13,291 nt of DNA from Clostridia bacterium (GCA_017958705.1 JAGDCE010000122.1:1-13291); one strand, 5' to 3'; counted from the stretch's first letter, positions 5,347 to 12,429 are shown. The notes: generated by a model from the letters alone, not told the origin. Translations and numbers: made by a program.

Positions 5347-7222
5347 GTATTATCCGCTTCTCGTTGTCGGCGCCGCCGTTTCGGTGCTCGCGCTGACGTT
5401 CATCCTCGCCTACGTCTTCATGAAGGGCAAGAAAGAGGCGATAGGCTTTGACCGAAACATGAAGGACGGCGAAATAACGAAGCGCCTGCTCCGTTACGCC
5501 GCCCCGCACTGGAAGAGCTTCCTCGCGGTGTTCTTCATAATGCTGTTTTCAATAGCGTACGACATCGTATCGCCGCTTATTATAAGCCGCATAACCGAGA
5601 TCATCGGCGGCAGCTTCGAGATGAAACAGCTGTTTTTGACGATAGCCGTCTACGCTTGCATCCTTCTTATGTCGCTGACCTGCCAGTATTTTCAGGCGAT
5701 CATACTTCAGAAGACCGGTCAGCGCATTATCTCCGCTCTGCGTTACGACACGTTCGAGCATATCGAAAAGCTGTCTCACGAGCAGTTTTCCGAGATACCG
5801 ACGGGCAAGCTCGTGACGAGGGTGACGAACGACACGAACGCCGTTTCGATGATGTTCACGAACATATTCGTGAACCTGACGAAGAATTCTCTCGTAATAA
5901 TCGGCATACTCGCCGCGATGTTCTTCCTTAATCTCGAGCTCACGCTTATGGTGCTGTGCTTCGTGCCGTTCATCGTGATATTCACGTTCATTTTCAGAAA
6001 ATTCTCGAGAAAAGCGTACCGCCGCGTCAAGGACGGTACGACGGATATAAACACGTTCCTGTCCGAAAACCTGTCCGGTATGAAGATAATCCGCGTGTTT
6101 GACCGCAAAAAGCAGAAAAAAGCCGAATTCGACCGCAAGAACTCCGAGCTCGGCCGCGCCAAGCGCAGACAGATATTCGTATTCGGTATCTTCCGCCCGA
6201 CGATATACATGCTTTATATTTCGAGCGTGCTCGCGCTGCTGTATCTTTCCGCGCGCGGCAAGATCTACGGTCTGTCCGTGTTCGGTCAGACGATCGGCGC
6301 GGAAGTGCTCGTAGCCTTCTATATGTATGTCCAGAAGTTCTTCAACCCGATCCAGACGCTCGCGGAGCAGTTCAACTGGCTGCAGTCGGCGTTCGCCTCG
6401 GCTGAAAAGATCTTCACCGTGCTCGATATCGAGCCCGGCGTGAAGGACGATCCCGGCGCCGTAGACATCGGCGAGGTGACCGGACAGATCGAATTCGATC
6501 ACGTCTGGTTCGCTTACAAGGATGAAAACTGGGTCCTGAAGGACGTATCTTTCAAAGTCGGCGCGGGACAGACCGTCGCGCTCGTCGGGCCCACGGGCGC
6601 CGGAAAAACGACGATCTTGTCACTGTTGTGCCGCAACTACGACATACAGAAGGGCAGGATCCTGATCGACGGAGTCGACATCAGAAAATACACGATCTCG
6701 TCGCTGCGCCGCCAGTTCGGTCAGATGCTTCAGAACGTTTTCCTGTTCTCCGGTACGATCAGATCGAACATAGTGCTTCGCGACGAGACGATAGACGACG
6801 AGTCGATAAACGAAGCCTGCCGCTACGTCAACGCCGACAAATTCATCGACAGACTGCCCGACGGGCTCGACCACGAGGTCAGGGAGTTCGGCAACAACTT
6901 CTCCGCCGGTCAGCGTCAGCTGATCTCGTTCGCGCGTACGATCCTGTACAAGCCGAAGATAATGATTCTGGACGAGGCGACCGCGAACATAGACACCGAG
7001 ACGGAGCAGCTGATCCAGGATTCGCTCGAGCGCATGATGAACATCGGCACGATGCTCATAGTGGCGCACAGACTGTCGACGATACAGCATTCGGACAACA
7101 TAATCGTGCTGGCGGACGGCATGATAGCCGAGCAGGGCAGCCACGAGGAACTGCTGCAGAAGCGCGGCAGATACTACGCGCTTTATACGCTGCAGCATCA
7201 CAGACAGCAGCTGATGAACTGA
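5339..7222 (+). CDS. ABC exporter half-transporter, canonical-site subunit
   Basis: 627 residues, partner of the preceding gene. An exporter membrane domain (about 50-365) is followed by a nucleotide-binding domain (about 380-620) with Walker A GPTGAGKTT (417-425), Q-loop QMLQNVFLFSGTI, a divergent signature FSAGQ (521-525), Walker B IMILDE with catalytic Glu546, and H-loop His577. Its intact Walker A/B would pair with the good VSGGQ signature of the partner, and its weak signature with the partner's Asp509 site. That complementary asymmetry strongly supports an obligate heterodimer. The N-terminus carries an additional hydrophobic segment (about 6-28) before the usual elbow helix region (ITKRLLRYAAPHWKSF), so this subunit may have a seventh membrane helix. 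A start overlapping the previous gene by 8 bases and a Shine-Dalgarno inside that gene (GAGGAGGGG, 5324-5332) indicate coupling. Confidence 0.93.
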   Translation: MREYYPLLVVGAAVSVLALTFILAYVFMKGKKEAIGFDRNMKDGEITKRLLRYAAPHWKSFLAVFFIMLFSIAYDIVSPLIISRITEIIGGSFEMKQLFLTIAVYACILLMSLTCQYFQAIILQKTGQRIISALRYDTFEHIEKLSHEQFSEIPTGKLVTRVTNDTNAVSMMFTNIFVNLTKNSLVIIGILAAMFFLNLELTLMVLCFVPFIVIFTFIFRKFSRKAYRRVKDGTTDINTFLSENLSGMKIIRVFDRKKQKKAEFDRKNSELGRAKRRQIFVFGIFRPTIYMLYISSVLALLYLSARGKIYGLSVFGQTIGAEVLVAFYMYVQKFFNPIQTLAEQFNWLQSAFASAEKIFTVLDIEPGVKDDPGAVDIGEVTGQIEFDHVWFAYKDENWVLKDVSFKVGAGQTVALVGPTGAGKTTILSLLCRNYDIQKGRILIDGVDIRKYTISSLRRQFGQMLQNVFLFSGTIRSNIVLRDETIDDESINEACRYVNADKFIDRLPDGLDHEVREFGNNFSAGQRQLISFARTILYKPKIMILDEATANIDTETEQLIQDSLERMMNIGTMLIVAHRLSTIQHSDNIIVLADGMIAEQGSHEELLQKRGRYYALYTLQHHRQQLMN

Positions 7223-7227
7223 GTATC

Positions 7228-7267
7228 ATCGCCGGGAAGCGCGTCTTTCCGGCGATTTTCGTATTTT
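7228..7267 (+). terminator. Intrinsic terminator of the ABC exporter operon
   Basis: A 12-bp GC-rich stem (7228-7239 with 7245-7256; one G-T pair) closes a 5-base loop CGCGT and is followed by TTTCGTATTTT (7257-7267). It starts 5 bases after the stop codon of the second ABC gene. About 35 bases separate it from the next promoter. Confidence 0.9.
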
Positions 7268-7302
7268 GAAGACCGATTTAAGAGATTCGTAAACAATTCC
7301 TG

Positions 7303-7331
7303 TTGACTGCGGGAATAAAAGTGGTTATAAT
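7303..7331 (+). promoter_or_regulatory. Sigma-A promoter of the lipoprotein operon
   Basis: TTGACT at 7303-7308, a 17-base spacer, and TATAAT at 7326-7331 (11 of 12 consensus positions). The predicted start is near 7338, with AAAGGATGAT (7351-7360) as ribosome binding site before the ATG at 7367. No clear operator repeat was seen around it. Confidence 0.83.
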
Positions 7332-7366
7332 CAAATCATAAAGACCCAAAAAAGGATGATCGGAAA

Positions 7367-9547
7367 ATGAAAAAACAACTGTTTTGCAAAATCACTGCGC
7401 TTTTGCTCGCGCTTATAACGGCGCTGACCGCCGCGGCGTGCGTCAAAGGCGACGCCGGAGACGATACCGCAGCGGATACTACCGCCGCGGATACGACCGT
7501 GACGGACACTGCCGCCGCGGATACGACCGACGCGGCGACCGTCGCTCCCGGTACGACGGAGCCGGAGACTACCGTCCCGGACACGACCGAGGAGGGGACG
7601 ACGGAAGAGCCGGCGACAGCGGAACCCGGGACCACGGAACCGGAGACGACGGAGCCGGAGACTACCGAGCCCGAAACGACGGCGCCCGAGACCACCGCGC
7701 CGGAGACGACGAAGCCCGAGACAACCGCGCCCGAGACCACGGCGCCGGTCACGACGGCGAATGATGATCCGACGCCTCAGCCGACCGTATATAAGACGGA
7801 CAACGGCGTGTCGTACACCGCGTCGGGCGAGGTGAGCGGCTCGAACGGGACGTTCACGGTGAAAAAGGATTTCGTCATCAGCTTCGAGGCGGGACAGCTC
7901 AATAAAACGTTCAACCGCTTCACGCTGAAATATACCTCGTCCAAACCCCTGCGCATATATGTGACGTATAAAAAATCGTCCGGCTCGGGTTCCGACGACT
8001 TCTATCTCGAGGCGGGGAACAACGCGTCGTTCAGCGGCCTTCTGTCCTCTTATCTGCAAAGCGGCACGTCGTCTGAGCTCAACGGGATAAAGGTCGAGAC
8101 GCTTGACGGCAAGACGTCGACGTTCACGCTCCATTCCGTGTCGTGCGAAAAGATCGAGGTCTACAATTCAAAACAGTATTACATCGAAAACAGCAGATTC
8201 AAGGTCGGCATACAGCTTTCATGGGGCGGCGGCATAAACTGCGTGCAGGACAAGACATGCACGATCAGCGGCCTTACCAACCTCATAAACAGCCACGATA
8301 CAGGCAGACTCGTACAACAGTCGTATTACGGCACCGCCGGCAACTCCGAGTATAAACCCGGCAGGTTCAACGGCTCGGCCTGGACGTATAATCCGGTGCA
8401 GGGCGGCGACCAGTACGGCAACGCGAGCCGTCTGATCGACGTTATCGTCACGGAAAACTCGGTGTACATAAAATCTCAGCCGCAGGACTGGTCGCTTAAC
8501 AACCAGATCACCAGAAGCTATATGGAAAACAAGTACACGCTGACGGACAGCTACGTCAAGGTGGACAACCGCTTCGTCGATTTCTCCGGCTGGGAACACA
8601 GATATACAAATCAGGAGCTGCCCGCGTTCTATACCGTCAGTTATCTCGACCGTTTCACGTGGTACGGCGGCTCCGAAGGCTGGACCAACGGCGGCCTGTC
8701 CGTCCGCGACGATCTGCAGTTCTGGGGCGACGCGCGTTACGCGGAATCTTGCAGGTTCCCCGTAAAATCGAGCAACACGGAGACGTGGTGCGCGTGGGTG
8801 TCGTCGAAAAACGATTTCGGCATAGGACTTTACGTGCCTAATATCGACCTGTTCTACGCCGGCAGATTTAATTACAACGGCTCCAAACTGTCGTCAAACG
8901 ACGCCACGAACTACGTCGCGCCGCTGATGACGATAAAAATGGTCTCTTACGTGCCGATAGAGTACAGTTATCTCATCACGACCGGCTCGACCGAGCAGAT
9001 CAGGCAGACGTTTTACGAAAACAGGAATTTCGCGGACAACGCCTCGCTGCATAAGAACTACACCTCCATGCGCGTGCCGGACGGAGATTTGGACTTCACG
9101 AACATCGACTTCTCGCTTAAAGGCTACGCCGCCGTCGCGAACAGCCCGAACAACACGGAGATCTCGTATAGCGATACGCAAAAAGCGCTTCAGCTGAAGG
9201 TCACCCGGCCCGACGATCCTCAGGTCATGATCGACTATACCAGCGCGGTCGTGCCGCTTACGGCTGATGATTATAAAACGCTTAAGATCGAATACATGAT
9301 ACCGAACGACTGCTCTCAAAGCAGCTACGTCTGCGACCTGTTCCTGTGCACGGGCACGAAAATGAATCCGGACGGCTCTGAGCGCACGCGTATAACGCTG
9401 ACGAAAGACGGCGAATATCATACCGCCGTCGTCAACCTGTCGTCGCTTCCGTTCTGGACCGGAAAGATAAACAGGATCAGATTCGACTACTTTGACGCCT
9501 GCGCTGTCGGCGACGTCATCTACGTCAAATCGTTTGTACTCGAATAG
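7367..9547 (+). CDS. Secreted lipoprotein with Thr-rich spacer and unrecognised beta-rich ectodomain
   Basis: 726 residues. A signal peptide (MKKQLFCK, then a Leu/Ala core) ends in the lipobox-like LTAAAC, with Cys25 as the likely lipidated residue. Residues about 30-131 are a low-complexity Asp/Thr then Pro-Glu-Thr-Thr spacer, likely to hold the domains off the cell surface. From about 140 to 265 comes a strand-rich domain. From about 270 to 570 is a larger domain with conserved-looking blocks YYIENSRFKVGIQLSWGGG and N305-LINSHDTGRLVQQSYYG, rich in Trp, Tyr and Asn as in carbohydrate-active or sugar-binding proteins. Residues about 577-726 look like a jelly-roll carbohydrate-binding module. 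I cannot name the family. Similar NLIN-x-x-D-x-GR...QQSYYG blocks occur, as far as I recall, in secreted proteins of saccharolytic bacteria. It is first in an operon with a putative glycosidase lipoprotein. Confidence 0.88.
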   Translation: MKKQLFCKITALLLALITALTAAACVKGDAGDDTAADTTAADTTVTDTAAADTTDAATVAPGTTEPETTVPDTTEEGTTEEPATAEPGTTEPETTEPETTEPETTAPETTAPETTKPETTAPETTAPVTTANDDPTPQPTVYKTDNGVSYTASGEVSGSNGTFTVKKDFVISFEAGQLNKTFNRFTLKYTSSKPLRIYVTYKKSSGSGSDDFYLEAGNNASFSGLLSSYLQSGTSSELNGIKVETLDGKTSTFTLHSVSCEKIEVYNSKQYYIENSRFKVGIQLSWGGGINCVQDKTCTISGLTNLINSHDTGRLVQQSYYGTAGNSEYKPGRFNGSAWTYNPVQGGDQYGNASRLIDVIVTENSVYIKSQPQDWSLNNQITRSYMENKYTLTDSYVKVDNRFVDFSGWEHRYTNQELPAFYTVSYLDRFTWYGGSEGWTNGGLSVRDDLQFWGDARYAESCRFPVKSSNTETWCAWVSSKNDFGIGLYVPNIDLFYAGRFNYNGSKLSSNDATNYVAPLMTIKMVSYVPIEYSYLITTGSTEQIRQTFYENRNFADNASLHKNYTSMRVPDGDLDFTNIDFSLKGYAAVANSPNNTEISYSDTQKALQLKVTRPDDPQVMIDYTSAVVPLTADDYKTLKIEYMIPNDCSQSSYVCDLFLCTGTKMNPDGSERTRITLTKDGEYHTAVVNLSSLPFWTGKINRIRFDYFDACAVGDVIYVKSFVLE
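7547..7756 (+). repeat. PETT-type protein repeat (period 15 bases) inside the first lipoprotein
   Basis: Residues 61-130 are a spacer whose second half (92-130) is built from the five-residue unit PETT[E/A/K], about eight copies, ending in PVTT. Before it lie degenerate units (PGTTE, PETTV, PDTTE). At DNA level the units differ by synonymous choices (ACG/ACC/ACA for Thr, CCG/CCC for Pro, GAG/GAA for Glu). The repeat is therefore much cleaner in protein than in DNA. Confidence 0.9.
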
Positions 9548-9555
9548 GATTAAAT

Positions 9556-11487
9556 ATGAAAAAATACGTCAGGATCACGGCTCTTTGCCTGATAATTCTC
9601 ATGATAACGCCGCTCTGCGCTTGCGGCGGCGAGGCGGACACGACGGCGGAAGCGGATACCTCCGCTGACACGACGGACGCCGTGACCGACCCGGTCACGG
9701 AAGCGGAGACCGGGCCGGTGCTCGAGAACCCGATAGAGCTCACCGACTGGGGACAGGACCCGCGGGCGCTGTCGGAGGCGGATATGAAAAAAGCCGCGGA
9801 ACTGCTCAGCCGCGTCAGCATATCGTCGGTGCCGCCGACGGACGGAAAGCCTTTGACGGCGAAGGACGAGGACCCGCAGATCACCGCGTGGTTCGATCAC
9901 GCGTACGTGAACACGCCGGCCGAGGACGTGACGCCTGTTTTCACGGATTATACGATAAAGCTCGCGAAAAACGAGATCGAGGGCTGTCATTTCATGCTCG
10001 CCTCGACCGCGGATAAAAAAGATCTGACGCTGTCCGTTTCCGAATTCACGGAACAGGGCGGCGGAAAGCTTTCGTGCGAGGTCTGTTACGGCTGGTACTT
10101 CGACGACGTCGACGGTAAGACCGCCGTCGACCCGATCCCGGTGCTCGAGCACGGATTCGATCTGTCGGCCGGCAGAAGTCAGATGTTCATAATAAAGGTA
10201 AAGTCGACCGCGGACACGGCGCCGGGCCTTTATTCGGCGAACGTGACCGTCAGCGACGCGGAAGGGCGCGAGCTGAAAAAAGCGGCGGTCTACGCTTACG
10301 TCTGGGATTTTGCGCTCCCCGTCGCGTCGAGCTGCAAGACTTTGTCGGATCTGAACGAATGGGCTGTGATCGTCGGCGCCAACCGCGAGGACGTGACGAA
10401 AGACGGACTCGAGGACGATCTATACGCCCTGTATTACGAATATCTGCTTGAAAACAAAGTCAACTGCTACACGCTGCCGTACGCGAAGCGCGGACAGTAC
10501 TGGGACGACAGGGTCGATCAGTATATGGACGATCCGCGCTGCACGGCGTTCACGCTTCTGTGGAAGATCGCGGCGAAAAACGATTCGGAGCTTCCGGAAT
10601 ATCTGAAAGCCGCTTACGACCGCATCTCAAAGGATCCGGACCGTCTCGCAAAGGTGTATTTCTACCCCGACAAGGACGACGAGCCGCTGACCCAGGCGGC
10701 GCTTACGCAGATCAAAACGCACGCGAAGCAGATCAAAAAGGTGTTCGGCGATTACAAGCTGATAATCCCGATGCACTACAACACGGAGCTTGACAGCAAG
10801 GGCAAAAAGGACCATTTCGAATTTCTGCGCGGCACGGTCACCGTATGGTGCCCGCACACGTTCTTCTTCAACAGCTACGCCGACAAGACGCTCAATCCCG
10901 AGCTGACGTACCGCTGTTCCGAGAAGATAGAGGCGAACCTCGGCACGTTCGAGGAGCGTATGGCGGCGGAGCAGGCGGCGGGCAATGAAGTCTGGTGGTA
11001 TGTCACGCGCTACCCGCACGACCCGGAGATAACGCTTTCCATAAACGACGAATCGGTCAAGCACCGTCTGCTGTTCTGGCAGCAGAAACTCTATAACGTC
11101 GACGGCTTCCTGTATTACATGGTAAACGACTGGGAGAACGCCAAGAGCTGGACTAAAAAGTACGAGAAGAGCGTTGGCGGCGAGATCGTCAACACGTACG
11201 GCAACGGCGTTCTGATCTACCCGGGCGGCGCGCTGCCTGAGTATATCGAAAAGTACGGAAGCGACGGCTATCCCGGACCGATAGGCTCGCTCCGTCTTGA
11301 ATCGGTGCGTGACGGCGTTGAGGATTACGATTATTTCACACTGCTCGACTCTGTTTACGGAGAGGGCACGTCGGCGCTGATCATCAAGCAGATCACGACC
11401 TCGCTCGGAAACTATAAAACGGATACCGAACTTTTCAACGCTCTGCGCACGGCTGTCGGCGACCTCATCGCCGCAGCTCAGAAGTAA
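9556..11487 (+). CDS. Lipoprotein with DUF4091 / GH123-like glycosidase domain
   Basis: 643 residues. A signal peptide ends in the lipobox LCAC, with Cys23 lipidated, followed by a short Asp/Thr-rich linker (25-55). An N-terminal strand-rich domain (about 90-290) leads into a barrel-like catalytic region. GH123 enzymes use an adjacent Asp-Glu pair in substrate-assisted cleavage of beta-N-acetylgalactosaminides; here the candidate pair is Asp375-Glu376 in VYFYPDKDDEP. Other family blocks are W480-WY, FWQQKLYNVDGFLYY (507-521), YGNGVLIYPG (548-557) and GPIGSLRLESVRDGVEDYDY (574-593). The last two are the hallmark C-terminal motifs of DUF4091. The gene begins 9 bases after the stop of the preceding lipoprotein, and its Shine-Dalgarno TAGGAT overlaps that stop, so both are one operon. 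The substrate is not determined; GalNAc-containing glycans are the family precedent. Confidence 0.87.
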   Translation: MKKYVRITALCLIILMITPLCACGGEADTTAEADTSADTTDAVTDPVTEAETGPVLENPIELTDWGQDPRALSEADMKKAAELLSRVSISSVPPTDGKPLTAKDEDPQITAWFDHAYVNTPAEDVTPVFTDYTIKLAKNEIEGCHFMLASTADKKDLTLSVSEFTEQGGGKLSCEVCYGWYFDDVDGKTAVDPIPVLEHGFDLSAGRSQMFIIKVKSTADTAPGLYSANVTVSDAEGRELKKAAVYAYVWDFALPVASSCKTLSDLNEWAVIVGANREDVTKDGLEDDLYALYYEYLLENKVNCYTLPYAKRGQYWDDRVDQYMDDPRCTAFTLLWKIAAKNDSELPEYLKAAYDRISKDPDRLAKVYFYPDKDDEPLTQAALTQIKTHAKQIKKVFGDYKLIIPMHYNTELDSKGKKDHFEFLRGTVTVWCPHTFFFNSYADKTLNPELTYRCSEKIEANLGTFEERMAAEQAAGNEVWWYVTRYPHDPEITLSINDESVKHRLLFWQQKLYNVDGFLYYMVNDWENAKSWTKKYEKSVGGEIVNTYGNGVLIYPGGALPEYIEKYGSDGYPGPIGSLRLESVRDGVEDYDYFTLLDSVYGEGTSALIIKQITTSLGNYKTDTELFNALRTAVGDLIAAAQK

Positions 11488-11547
11488 AGATCAAATAAAA
11501 TGATCGGACAGACCGGTTCACGTAAAGAAAAATGTAAAATTTTTATT

Positions 11548-11584
11548 AAAATGTCATCATACGCTTGCATATGATGACATTTTT
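11548..11584 (+). terminator. Perfect inverted repeat: terminator of the lipoprotein operon and possible TA operator
   Basis: 14-bp arms with no mismatch (11548-11561 and 11570-11583) surround the 8-base loop CGCTTGCA. The right arm runs into TTTT (11581-11584), as in an intrinsic terminator, 60 bases after the stop of the GH123-like gene. No better terminator follows that gene. The same repeat covers the -35 and spacer of the downstream toxin-antitoxin promoter. The stem is AT-rich (TGTCATCATA core), weaker than the other terminators here. Confidence 0.7.
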
Positions 11585-11593
11585 GTGTATAAT
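11565..11593 (+). promoter_or_regulatory. Promoter of the toxin-antitoxin operon, embedded in a palindrome
   Basis: TATAAT at 11588-11593 is a perfect -10. With 17-base spacing the -35 would be TTGCAT at 11565-11570, a 3 of 6 match sitting in the loop of the inverted repeat 11548-11583. The right arm of that repeat fills most of the spacer. Type II antitoxins commonly repress their own promoter by binding such palindromes, so the repeat is a good operator candidate. Confidence 0.62.
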
Positions 11594-11608
11594 AACAGTG
11601 AAACCGGA

Positions 11609-11614
11609 AAGGAG
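11609..11614 (+). promoter_or_regulatory. Shine-Dalgarno of the antitoxin gene that decides the start
   Basis: AAGGAG lies 9 bases before the ATG at 11624 and only 3 bases before the ATG at 11618. The spacing and the family N-terminus (MANT-VQFR) favour 11624. A longer reading from GTG at 11585 would begin upstream of the -10 element and is impossible on the predicted transcript. Confidence 0.7.
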
Positions 11615-11623
11615 AGTATGATT

Positions 11624-11920
11624 ATGGCAAACACACTGGTACAATTCCGTACAGATGAAGCGTCAAGAATAAAGGCAATTCAGATCTGCGAGCAGCTCGG
11701 TATAGATCTGCAGACGTATATGCGTATGTGCATTGCGCGGCTTATCTCGGAAAACGGCGTCCCGTTCAGTATGAGGTTAGACGATCTGCCGAAGAACAAA
11801 GGTATGCTTGCATTGCGCCAAATGGGAAGGATATCCGCCGAAAACGGCAATTCCGAAATGACGCTTGACGAGATCAATGCTGAAATATCCGAAACCCGCA
11901 CAGATAACGGAACCGTATGA
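11624..11920 (+). CDS. Antitoxin, RelB/DinJ family (type II toxin-antitoxin)
   Basis: 98 residues from the ATG at 11624. The N-terminal part, MANTLVQFRTDEASRIKAIQICEQLGIDLQTYMRMC, has the strand-helix-helix pattern of RelB/DinJ ribbon-helix-helix antitoxins: residues about 3-10 form the DNA-binding strand and the two helices follow. The middle, ISENGVPFSMRL, is also typical of the family. The C-terminal part (about 57-98), with MGRISAENGNSEMTLDEINAEISE, would be the segment that wraps and neutralises the toxin. The stop overlaps the toxin start by 4 bases (ATGA, 11917-11920), ensuring that antitoxin is made first. It probably represses its own promoter through the inverted repeat at 11548-11583. 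Codon use is AT-richer than in the lipoprotein and ABC genes, consistent with a mobile module. Confidence 0.88.
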   Translation: MANTLVQFRTDEASRIKAIQICEQLGIDLQTYMRMCIARLISENGVPFSMRLDDLPKNKGMLALRQMGRISAENGNSEMTLDEINAEISETRTDNGTV

Positions 11921-12345
11921 AATTTTATGCTGTAATTGATACGAACGTTCTCGTATCCGCCGCCATAAAACCGGAATCCGTACCGGGACAGGTGTTGGAA
12001 TTGGTACTTGACGGTGTGATCGTTCCGCTTCTCAATGAAACGATAATCAAAGAATACCGAGACGTATTGCTGCGTCCGAAATTTGGCTTTCCCGAACAGC
12101 TCGTTAACGACATTCTGAATGAGATCGGCGACCGCGGTATTTTCGTTGACGCCGAACACGTTGACGTTATGCTTCCCGATCCTAAAGATATTGTTTTTTA
12201 TGAGGTCGTGATGGAGGAGCGCAAGGAAGAAGACGCATATCTTGTGACCGGAAATATTAAGCATTTTCCCGAAAAACCGTTCATCGTAACGCCGAGACAG
12301 ATGATCGATATTATTCTCGGATATGTCGATCGAAACAGTTTTTAA
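11917..12345 (+). CDS. PIN-domain toxin (putative type II TA ribonuclease)
   Basis: 142 residues. PIN-domain toxins are Mg2+-dependent endoribonucleases that cut tRNA, rRNA or mRNA when freed from the antitoxin. The acidic site is visible: Asp8 in YAVIDTNVLVSA, Glu46 in NETIIKEYRDVLLRPKF, Asp91 in LPDPKDIVFYEV, and Asp106 in EEDAYLVTGNIKHFP. The last block, with TGN-x-x-HFP and the 'E-YRDVL-RPKF' block, places it in the group annotated as 'putative toxin-antitoxin system toxin component, PIN family' (COG1569). The length is normal and all expected acidic residues are present, so it is probably intact. It overlaps the antitoxin by 4 bases and is followed by a clear terminator, making a self-contained two-gene operon. 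The RNA target cannot be inferred. Confidence 0.9.
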   Translation: MKFYAVIDTNVLVSAAIKPESVPGQVLELVLDGVIVPLLNETIIKEYRDVLLRPKFGFPEQLVNDILNEIGDRGIFVDAEHVDVMLPDPKDIVFYEVVMEERKEEDAYLVTGNIKHFPEKPFIVTPRQMIDIILGYVDRNSF

Positions 12346-12361
12346 AGTTATATTATCAGCA

Positions 12362-12406
12362 AAGCGGAGAAGCTATGGTATCACATAACTTCTCCGCTTG
12401 TTTTTT
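12362..12406 (+). terminator. Intrinsic terminator of the toxin-antitoxin operon
   Basis: An 11-bp stem AAGCGGAGAAG / CTTCTCCGCTT (12362-12372 with 12389-12399) has an inner TATG/CATA extension after one C-A mismatch and a 6-base loop. Six T residues follow (12401-12406). It starts 16 bases after the toxin stop. On the minus strand it is not followed by a T-run, so it probably does not stop the facing gene. Confidence 0.88.
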
Positions 12407-12429
12407 GCCGATAAGGGTATTTTTGATAT

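Noticed and set aside
5549..6502. 317-codon minus-strand open frame inside the second ABC gene
   Set aside because: Shadow of the coding strand: same His/Arg/Glu-rich composition, no recognisable domain, no ribosome binding site considered convincing.
7331..8134. Minus-strand open frame of 267 codons with Arg/Gly-rich repeats
   Set aside because: The repeats are the antisense of the PETT spacer in the lipoprotein gene; no independent signal.
11489..11505. Short inverted repeat GATCA...TGATC just after the GH123-like gene
   Set aside because: Only 5 bp with a 7-base AT-rich loop and no T-run; likely chance.
11526..11545. AAAAAT / ATTTTT hairpin as terminator
   Set aside because: All-AT 6-bp stem is too weak; the 14-bp repeat just downstream is the better candidate.
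11585..11623. Longer N-terminus of the antitoxin starting at GTG 11585
   Set aside because: That codon lies upstream of the TATAAT -10 element, so it would not be in the mRNA, and the added residues do not fit the family.
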